Source of the DNA: Isoetes taiwanensis
Lineage: Eukaryota > Streptophyta > Lycopodiopsida > Isoetales > Isoetaceae
Direction: 5' to 3'
DNA: 64,000 nucleotides
NCBI GenBank assembly: GCA_021234155.1
Contig: JAJEKV010000260.1
Location: forward strand, 124,001 to 188,000
Shown: positions 56,060-64,000 of the stretch, piece by piece
Position numbering within the stretch: position 1 is the first letter of the stretch
Layout of the letters: each line of letters starts with the position of its first letter
Made by a program: the position numbers and the translations under genes
The notes under the pieces: generated by a model
Database searches by the model: none
Seen by the model: only the letters and a program-made list of their open reading frames with translations
What the model was told of the DNA's origin: nothing

Positions 56060-57110
56060 TATGGCAGGCTTCAAAGATCGACAACTTGGTGGCAAGCTTT
56101 TCTTAAATTTTGGCAAGGGGACAAGTAGAATCGGCAGAATTTATGAAAATGGCGTAGGGTCTGGCAAGATTTTACAGAAAAAAAGAGCAGAGCAGATAAG
56201 ATTTGATGGATCTTGCAGATGCGGTAGGAGACTTACTTGTACCAATCGCTGGGCAAAGCTCACAAGAAATATTTTGCTCAAGACAACCACGAAAGAGGAT
56301 GCAAAGAAAAATATATGGATTTGCAATAGCCGGCAAAGGCTTTGGACAGATTTTAGATATTCAAAGGTTAGACATAGAGCAGTAAGGCGGGATTTGGCAA
56401 TGGCAGATGCTCTGTAGCCAAATGACAGAAATAGGCAGCGAAAAGAAGGCAGAGTCAAGCAAGACAATGTCTGACAAAGAATTTTGCAGGACTAGATAAG
56501 AATCAATTCTGTTTACACAAATAAGCACTGCCCAAATATGTGCAAGACATCTTCACTATTTTCCCTTGCTTAACAAACAGGTAAAGGCAATTTGTTTTCG
56601 CAGTTGCTATTGGGACAAAATGCCTCTTAAAAAAAAAAATTTAGGTAAAAGCTCTATCCTCAAGCTTTGAAATTATCCGCATTATCTGCTGTTCTTAGAA
56701 TGAAATGCGTCTGAAAGAAATTTCTTTAGATAGAGCTCCATCCAAAGGCTTTGATAAACATCTGTATTGTTTGCACAAGCGCTTCAACCATACTTGTTGC
56801 ATCTGGACTTCAATAAATCGGCAACCAAGCTTCTAATGGAAAGAAAAAACCTGATCAAAAGACCAGGTCCCACTGGGAGTGCCATAATGTTGAAACTGGT
56901 TCCCCAGCCAAGCCAACACCCATATAAATTCACTTGAACACCATAGCCAGAAATAAAAAACTTGCACTAAAATTTCATCTTCAATTAACAGAAATCAAAT
57001 ACAATTGATTCCCTTCCAAGGGACCTTCAGTTCAAATATGGAGGGGCTGCCACACCCCTCCTTGAGCACTGCCATCATACTCCAATGAAGCACGTGAAGG
57101 GAAGAGGAGG
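56060..57110 (+). repeat. Second copy of the 38.7-39.9 kb element interior
   Basis: Aligns to about 38850-39710: AGATTTGATGGATCTTGC, GCTGGGCAAAGCTCACAAGA, CAACCACGAAAGAGGATGCA, TAAGCACTG and GAGCACTGCCA. It adds ~200 bp not present in the first copy. It keeps only the inner ~30 bp of the right arm and lacks full inverted arms. Confidence 0.88.
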
Positions 57111-57221
57111 AGAGAGTATCTCAAAGATATTTAAACTAATATAAGGCGAACCTGTAAACTATTAAAAGACCACACAACCTTTTCAAATGGGAAGCCAACA
57201 AAACCCTTTAGCATCATCGGA

Positions 57222-57858
57222 TATAAAAGGGGGAATATCTAAAGCAGAGGCCGATACTAAGCGGACATCTGTGGTGAGCATCTGGCGACCATCAGCGACC
57301 AGGATGTAGGATAAAAGCGAGCATCTACAGTGATTTGATGACGACATCCGGAACAACATGCAGCATCGCGATCAACGTCTGCAACGACCAAGATTTCTTC
57401 TCAACGATCATCGTATCAGAAGGAAATTCTAGCATTCATTTCTACCCAGCGATTACTTCTGCATTCCGGCACCTACACTTGAGCCTACTTTTTTCCTCAA
57501 CAATCCTAAATGTCCTTTCCAATTCTAACCTGAGGAATATATATTGTGATGTAGAATGATTGATTGGATGATTCCTCAATGTTTTATGAATTCCTGGGTT
57601 CTTTCCTTAAGCCCAGCCTTTCCTCAAATTTGCTCTATTGCTGGAGCGGATCTCTAGAGGCTAAATTGGTCTTTTCCTTAAAAACTATTCCGTTTTTCAA
57701 GATTCAGTCTTTCGTGGAGATTCCCTTACTCAAAATAGGTTGGCGGTGAGCTTTGCCTTTTTAAGGGGTGGATTTGTGTTTATTTCTTCTATTTCTTGAT
57801 GATTGTTTTGCAGATACTGCTTGGAGTTTAAACATTAGTACCAAATTGGTATCAGAGC
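57222..57858 (+). mobile_element. LTR-retrotransposon 5' end: LTR promoter and primer-binding site
   Basis: TGGTATCAGAGC at 57847-57858, continuing into ACAGTTCC, is the standard plant initiator-tRNA-Met primer-binding site. Upstream at 57222 is TATAAAAG, a plausible LTR promoter. The 5' LTR would lie at about 57130-57845. Downstream, after a ~530-bp leader, a short frame (MVDNQVWP, about 58390) could be a gag start but stops at once. No second LTR or polymerase genes were seen, so this is a fragment. Confidence 0.6.
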
Positions 57859-58729
57859 ACAGTTCCAGTTCCTTCAGGAACCTGTGGATGGAGTTTGAAT
57901 TCTTGCTAGAATTATTATTATTATTATTAATTTTTTTTTTTGTAATTAAGTAGAGCTTAGAACTGAAGTGTTGACTTTTGGTCGCTTTGCTCTAAAGGTT
58001 GACCAGTTGGGGAAACTTTGTAGGTCCCATCGGAAAATTGCCTATGGTTTTTTTGACCAATCGGATATCTTATGTTTTGGGCCGGAAATTTCTATTGTCT
58101 TAATAGAAAACCTTAAGAAAACTTGTCGGAAAAATTCCTACGATATGCTAACCGAACCGGAAAATTTGTGATTTCAACCGGTTGGTTTATAGTGTTCCCC
58201 GGACTTTGCCCAACACTGAGGTTGACATCAAGATTTTGGCCTCAAAGTTATTTTTTTTCTCATTCTCTTGCCTCCATAGTCACTTCCTTGAGCGTGGTCA
58301 TATCACCTTGCATTTGTTTCTTCTAATCTTTTCTGCTCTACTAGATTTGAGAGTAGGGCCTTTGGTATTTTCTTACAACAGGGTCTCTATGGTTGACAAT
58401 CAGGTATGGCCTTAGTGAGGCCAAATGAGCCTGGATGCTCCATTCCTTCAACCTGGAGGTTAGATCGAGCCTTGAGCATTGGGTAAAATTGATTGTTTCT
58501 TTCTTATTGGATTTGGAGAGGCAATTGAGTCATTCAGTGCACCCTCTAGTTCTTTGGAGCTTAGGGCATAAGCGATAGTCAAGGGAGCGAGTTTATTCTG
58601 CCACAATCGAGTGCGGCATTATACCATTGTCATGCACTTTTTTCAAAGCTTTGGGGGCTGAGGAGAGATAAAGAGAGATAAAGAGTTTACGTGAATATAA
58701 CTGCCTATATTTGCATGCATTTTTTTTTT

Positions 58730-59180
58730 AAATTTCATGGCCTATATAACATGGAATATGTCCTCAGTCAAAGGTTATGAAACAAGAAATGGAAAAGACT
58801 GATAAAGAATAAAAAAGGAATGATAGACAGATGGATAATGCAAAGGCATGGTAGTGTTGAAGTTTTGCATGGTAATGTTGAAATGTATAATTTTCATTCA
58901 ATGAGCATGCATTTGACAACATAAAAAGCATAGACAAATAGATATATGGATAACAGTTTTTACATGCACTTGACAATATAATAAGCATAGATAGGTAGGT
59001 AGATAGTACTTTTTAAGTTATAGCACATAGACAAATAACCAGATCATATTTTGTATGTTCACAATATAAGCATAGATAGATAGATAGATAGATATATAGA
59101 TAAATACCTTTTAAGTCGTACCACATAAACATATGAATAGATCATATTTTTTACGTCATACCATGTGACAGCATACCATA
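58730..59180. repeat. Array of AAGCATAGA / GATA-type units
   Basis: Several loose copies of ATAATAAGCATAGATAG, GATAGATA and AGATCATATTTT. They look like multiple copies of the 3' part of the SINE-like unit next to it. Confidence 0.6.
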
Positions 59181-59280
59181 AGGACATATGACAGTCCCCT
59201 AAATGTCCTAAGAGAGACTTGAATACAAAATCTTCTAATTGCTAGTCTTTCAGCCACAAGACCACAACTCCTAGAGCCTC
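59060..59280 (-). mobile_element. tRNA-derived SINE-like unit (minus strand)
   Basis: On the minus strand GTGGTCTTGTGGCTGAAAGA resembles a tRNA-type A box and ATTCAAGTCTC a B box, about 45 bp apart. A body with GACATTTAGGGGACTGTCAT follows, then a (TATC)n tail. Its head faces that of the plus-strand unit. Confidence 0.55.
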
Positions 59281-59284
59281 TTTT

Positions 59285-59435
59285 AGTTCCCTCTTGTTCG
59301 GTTTAGTGGCTAGTCCACTGGGTTAACAATTAAAAGATCTTCTGTTCAAGTCTCTGGGGTCTGACATATGTGCTTATGCACTCTACCAATGTGGCATGAC
59401 ATAAAAATACTATCTATTCATCTATCTTTTATTAT
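59285..59435 (+). mobile_element. tRNA-derived SINE-like unit (plus strand)
   Basis: TTAGTGGCTAGTCCACTGGG (A-box-like) and TGTTCAAGTCTC (B-box-like) lead into GTCTGACATATGTGCTTATG, GTGGCATGACATAAAAATA and a TATCTATTCATCTATC tail. It aligns along its length with the minus-strand unit at 59060-59280. Confidence 0.55.
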
Positions 59436-59794
59436 TAAGATGAAAAGGTCTTATCTATAGATAGTACGCCTACAATGAATATTCTTCTTATAATCCGCCA
59501 AATTGTAATAATCTGCTGCTAGATCTCGATCGTACATCTTGCTCAGATCGATCTAAGCCATCTGATCTGGTGGCTTTTGAAAGCTTTCTGTTTGCCCATC
59601 TCGTTCGTCCATCCGTGTTGGCAATCTCCTATCTTTTTGTCCAATTATGGAGTCAAACCCTCGACCTCATCAACCCCCCAAGGGGAGTTTGTGGGAAAAA
59701 TCCCTGAACTAACTCTTCAGGTTTCCATTGTTGAATATATTCTTGTTTTTTTTATTAATGTTACATGAAATGCTAGTGGTCCACCTATATCTCT

Positions 59795-60340
59795 AGGGTG
59801 TTCTAGAATGCTCTGAAAAGTTCCAGAAAGTTTGTAAAGTTCTTTAAAGTCACAAAATGTTCTAGAATGTCCTAGAACTTCAAGAAAGTTCTAGAATATT
59901 TTAGAATATTCTAGATGCTCATGAGTAAGCACCTCAATCTAAAAGTAGAAAGTTCGTTTTGAATTTTTACAAAAACTCAAAATAGAATGTTTCTTAATGT
60001 TCATGGGTAAGCACACGTCAATTTAAAATAGAAGTTTTTTCTGAAATTTTGAGAGAGTTAAAATGTTTTAGGATGTTCCTGAATGTTTTAGATGCTCATG
60101 GGTAAGTAGACCAGTCCAACAATAGATTTTTTTTTTAAGAACAATATAGTTTTTTTTATCTTTCAAGATGTTGTAGACATACGTGAACAAACACTTCAGG
60201 CCTAGAATAGCAGCATGGGTAAGCACCTGAGGCCCAAAAATAAAAAGTTTGCACCCTAATTAAAATAGAATGCTCTATAATGTTTTCTAATATTCTAGAT
60301 GCCCATACCAAGAACCTCAACCCAAAAAATAGAAAGTTTT
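59795..60340. repeat. TTCTAGAA-rich irregular repeat array
   Basis: Many TTCTAGAA, TTCCAGAA and TTTAGAATATTCTAGA words, interleaved with three to four copies of ATGCTCATGGGTAAGCAC and AAAATAGAAAGTTT. TTCnnGAA is the core of heat-shock elements; whether this matters here is unknown. Confidence 0.7.
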
Positions 60341-61577
60341 TAAAAATGCCTCAAAGGTTGATTTATAATAGTCCCCATAACTTTGATCCAATTCTTTATC
60401 ATTTTTACGTCCATTCTTGTAGTAGAATGCCAAGCTTGATAAAAACAAAATCAATATTGTTAATTTGGGATTTTTAAGTTTGGGTAAAAATTTTCTGGAA
60501 TTTTTTTAAGTCCATATTTTAGAGAGTTTAGACATCGAAAAAAATCCAAAAATCTCAAAAATAAATTCGCTATGATTTGGGATTCTAGGATTTCATGCCT
60601 TTCTTTATCTTTCTCCCCCTTTCATAAATTTCTTATTCTGGTTTATCCGTTTATCCTCTGCATGCTTGCCACGGTTCACCAGAACATGCACTTCTTGATC
60701 AGATTTTTCTTCTTCTATATGCAGGTATGGATCAAGATTTTCTTCTTCTTTAGGCATTCTGGCCAAGTACTGGCATTGAGCTTGGTATTTGCCGTATTGC
60801 TCTTTACTGGTTTCAAATCTATGCTTCGTTGTGGAAATTAAGTCAAGTCCTTTAAAATGTGTTACTAGACATCCATTTGTTTGTTCCGCATGCCAGAGCA
60901 TATTTATGCATTTTATTGATTAAGGTGTTCAGGAGAGCAAAGATACCTCCAAGAACATACCAGGAACTGGGCCCTTTTCGGATGCCGACAGGTAATGGCC
61001 AGTGCAAGATCAGTGCACAACTCGAGTTGGAGGTGACTATATTTTTTAGGCCTTCGATTTTCTCTAAGGGGTTAACCCTTTTTCTATGATTTCGATTTGG
61101 CTAATAAGGGTTTACAAGATACAGTGTAGGAATGCTTTCTGTGAATTTGTTGTTTGTTGACTGTATGAAAGTTGTGACATATTTCACACCCAGGCTTTGA
61201 ACGCTTTTGGAAGGCAAATCATATTAGGGTTATGGATTAGAGCTCTGTTAGCTAAACTTAGATCTTTTTACATGCAATATTCTTAGATATGTAGAGTAAC
61301 AGGTAGCACACTATCGAAGATTTGTGGAGGAGCACAAGTATTGATACACAAGTCCCTTAAATATCCAAAATTGCTTCTTCCTCTTGCAGTATTTAGAGGT
61401 AGTTCAGAAAATTATCTAAGGTCTTCAGTATCCTCTAGATTCTACTATATTTTATGCCCTCTAAATATATTTCATGCATTTGTTGTAGGCCGCTCAACAT
61501 GACAATATAGGAGAATGAGAAGCTATTTATAACAGCAACCAATGTCCATTTGTATAGAGGTAATTGGATGTGCATAG

Positions 61578-62623
61578 TTGAATGATCAAAAGGTTGATGT
61601 GCCCTATAACTATATGACTGCATGGCTTGATCTTTGTCAGAAGGATAAAACAATGAGAGATATACAATCTGATTGGAAGAGTTTTGTGGATATTTATGCA
61701 TTGGATCTTGAAGATCATTCTACAATTCACTTTCTGGGTGAGAAATGGGATTCCAATCCTTCAATAGAAGATGAGACCTTCAAAAGAAGAATGGAGAGGA
61801 GGGGAAGAAATATGGCATAGAGATGAGAATGACAAGCCTATGATACCTCCAGGGTAATGAAAAGTTCTACAACCTACTAAAGAAGTGAAGCAATTGGGAT
61901 TGACTAAGGAATTCAGGACTATAAAATGCATTGACAAACCAACCCCGATGACACCAATCATGCATTGGTAGCTTATTGGAACAAGGTGATTAACTTGTTT
62001 TTTGGAGGGGGGGGGGGGGGAGGGGGGAGATAGACATATCCTCAAAAGAATTGAAAGAAGGGTAGTTGCCTAAAACTAGGTGGAAGACCTTAACAGGTGC
62101 TGAGGATGTTGATGATACTGTTAGTAGCATTCGTAAGCAGTATGCTCCTCCTTCTGACAAACACTATGTTGGGTCCTAAGAACAATAGGCTAAAGTATCT
62201 AAGCATGGAAGCTTATGTGAAGCTTCCACTAATTTGGAGTGCCAGCAATTTGTGGTAGTAAAGCCACATTTAGAGACCTATCCAGTGTGGTTGGAATACA
62301 CCATCTCTGATATTTGCAAAGAAGAAGGTAATATTAATTCCAACCATGTGCAGGTGGAATGGTGGTATTCAGTGCCTCAGTTGACCAATGTCTGTGATAG
62401 AGAAAGATATTTAGATTGGTGGACAAAAGAGTGGAGCAGAAATCCTAGTGATCCTAATGTTTGGCTAGACTTTGAAAGTGTATTGTACTTATGGACCCCA
62501 AAAACTATTCCAGGTAGAAATGTGAAAATTACAATACCTCAAGATGTAAGGAAGAAGGCTATGGATGCCTCAAATAAAGTGAATAACTACGTAAATATTC
62601 TTCATCATGTTTTTATGATATAG
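61578..62623 (+). pseudogene. Transposon-type protein remnant, unrecognised
   Basis: An open piece at 61578-61820 (MTAWLDLCQKDKTMRDIQSD, then WKSFVDIYALDLEDHSTIHF) is followed by stops and a poly-G run. A longer open piece at 62234-62623 reads VVVKPHLETYPVWLEYTISD, then HVQVEWWYSVPQL and YLDWWTKEWSRN. The second resembles a BAH/chromo-like chromatin-binding module, with Trp-Trp-Tyr strands and an acidic loop, placed at the C-terminus of some transposon proteins. This is a weak resemblance, not an identification. Many stops separate the pieces. Confidence 0.4.
62004..62029 (+). repeat. Poly-G run
   Basis: GGAGGGGGGGGGGGGG followed by AGGGGGGAG: a run of about 14 G. It interrupts the transposon-type frame. 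Confidence 0.9.
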
Positions 62624-63012
62624 GGCTATATCGTAAAATATTGACTATTTTGTAAATAATATGATATTACGTTTTCATACTTTTGAGATGAAATATATGA
62701 ATTTGAATATGTTACTAACATGTAATATGAAATTTGCCCCAAAATTAAGACATAATCCCAAATGTAATTGAATGATGGTTTAGATGGTTTTGCTCAGTTG
62801 GTTACGGCATGTCGGTTAGGAACATTACATTATATGATTTTTACAATGTTAATGCTCATTAAACATTGTGATTTTCAGACAGGTTATGTGATGGTTAATC
62901 AGTTTTGGAATAATATTTGATCATCATACAAGCTCTTCATCTAGCGAAGCAACTCGTTCAGAAACATATAACATGCATCTCGCTTCTTCAAAAGAAATTT
63001 AAGACATAGCCA

Positions 63013-63089
63013 TGGGTGTTTTGGAAGATGAGTCTAGCCAGATAGTTCCAAACGAGCTATCTAGCTAGACTAATCTTCCAAAACATCCA
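63013..63089. ncRNA. 33-bp stem-loop, miRNA-precursor-like or foldback MITE
   Basis: TGTTTTGGAAGATGAGTCTA then GCCAGATAG pairs with CTATCTAGCTAGACTAATCT then TCCAAAACA around an 11-base loop (TTCCAAACGAG). The stem extends to 33 pairs with two mismatches and one G-U. Nothing shows that it is transcribed, and it could be a small foldback transposon. Confidence 0.4.
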
Positions 63090-63808
63090 GGACTGGGCCT
63101 TTTCCATTAGGCTCAACAACTCAATCTTCAGGTAATGCATGATATAATTTTCATTCTTCCACTTATGGAACTCAATTTATTTCTTATATAGTTTTGAGAT
63201 GAGATATATATCTTTACTGCCCAGATCTCTAGGCATATCCTAGCATTTGTCTGGTTTATCTGGTTTATCTGACTTTGGTTACAAATCGGTGATTTACTTG
63301 AGATTTCCAGTATACTTTTATTTCTTTGAAGCATGGGAAGGTAATTAAGCCTAGGTAAATAAAAAGACACAAATCTTATCTCATCATTATATTGGGTATC
63401 AAGATCTTGCAAATTTGTAACTAAGCAGTCCATAGAGGTGGCATCCTTCAACTTAGAAGGAGAATGTGACAGCCTCTTAGATGCCAACCCAGATATTCAA
63501 GGCACCTACTTCAAAGAATGCACATCAAGTTCCATCCTATACTGAAATGCAAGTTCATCAGGACATTAGAGTTTTTTTGGGATCACTTATTGTCCCAACC
63601 TCGATGCCAACATGGAAATCGCGCGGCCAATGAGAATGCGAGCGCGTACAGACTTTTCTTCATCCATGCCTGCCTTCCCATGCCAGGTGTCGTCAAGGTA
63701 CAGGTTCGACATTATCCTTACCTACGCCACCGCCGGAGGTTGATTGGGCGGGAAGCAATAATTACAAATTATTCCGCCACTGAATTACCGCCCAAATGTT
63801 GGGGTGTC

Positions 63809-63814
63809 TATAAG
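63809..63814 (+). promoter_or_regulatory. TATA box of the next gene
   Basis: TATAAG in GTCTATAAGTACCCC, followed by a C/T-rich leader typical of plant promoters. It lies about 145 bp upstream of the ATG at 63954. Confidence 0.55.
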
Positions 63815-63953
63815 TACCCCCTCCCCCCTTTCCTCAACGATTACGTCTTTTCGGCCTCTCCATCCAGGTTTGCTAATGCTTTCAATCCTTCTAGTTCTGC
63901 GAGCTCATCTGATTCAGACTGTTTGATCTAATTATTTTGCCGGTTCATTTCAG

Positions 63954-64000
63954 ATGGCGATTACCTCTGTCACAGCTGAGAATGATTTCGGCTGCTTCAA
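63954..64000 (+). CDS. Start of an unidentified gene, cut by the window edge
   Basis: After an acceptor-like TTCATTTCAG the ATG at 63954 opens MAITSVTAENDFGCF and runs off the window. The upstream TATA box, C/T-rich leader and acceptor suggest a 5'-UTR intron ending just before the start codon. Too little protein is present to name it. Confidence 0.5.
   Translation, partial: MAITSVTAENDFGCF

Noticed and set aside
60572-60901. Frames on both strands near 60.6-60.9 kb
   Set aside because: Hydrophobic or low-complexity translations without motif, splice context or start signal.
62785-62830. tRNA gene suggested by GCTCAGTTGGTTACGGCATG
   Set aside because: Only an A-box-like stretch is present. 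No B box and no cloverleaf could be drawn.

Overview
The window is nuclear DNA of a land plant. The one recognisable host gene is a plant-type CstF77 (cleavage stimulation factor subunit, mRNA 3'-end processing) at 30.3-36.3 kb, with 24 short exons and a C-terminus that matches flowering-plant CstF77. An LTR-retrotransposon primer-binding site for plant initiator tRNA-Met lies at 57.8 kb. The many decayed LINEs with simple-repeat tails, and the short introns, would suit a seed-free plant such as a fern or lycophyte. That placement is a guess, not shown by the sequence. The rest is mostly mobile DNA in several nested layers, plus tandem duplications.

0-8.4 kb: a long LINE (188-8335), with a 5' region, an unidentified Cys-rich ORF, three ~190-bp tandem repeats, an L1-type ORF1, a broken endonuclease/RT ORF2 and a (TATTC)n tail. 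It sits between two ~92-bp direct repeats that look like an unusually long target-site duplication. 8.4-11.1 kb: no recognisable gene, but four local tandem duplications and a 16-bp hairpin. 11.1-23.2 kb: a 5'-truncated LINE bounded by a 16-bp target-site duplication and a poly-A tail. It is split by a ~9.06-kb CACTA-like DNA transposon (13525-22583) with terminal inverted repeats, subterminal repeats, what look like captured host-gene exons on the minus strand, large minisatellite arrays, and an internal copy of the same LINE segment that preserves the empty insertion site.

23.2-30.3 kb: a third LINE remnant (catalytic motif YAED rather than YADD) and intergenic DNA. 30.3-36.35 kb: CstF77, intact in overall frame but with two in-frame stops in exon 5. 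38.7-39.9 kb: a 1.2-kb non-autonomous element with ~184-bp inverted repeats; its interior recurs at 56.1-57.1 kb. 40.3-49.2 kb: subterminal-type repeats, a decayed MULE-like transposase (+ strand), a fourth LINE, and a minus-strand gene of transposon character whose frame is interrupted largely by stops of the C-to-T class. 49.2-57 kb: dispersed repeats, a BTB/BACK gene fragment and tandem duplications. 57.2-58.4 kb: an LTR-retrotransposon 5' end. 58.7-60.4 kb: a head-to-head pair of tRNA-derived SINE-like units and an array rich in TTCnnGAA modules. 61.5-62.6 kb: a decayed transposon-like protein. 63.0 kb: a 33-bp hairpin. 63.8-64.0 kb: a promoter and the first codons of another gene cut by the window edge.

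Exon boundaries, target-site duplications and reading frames below were worked out by eye. No database search was possible.
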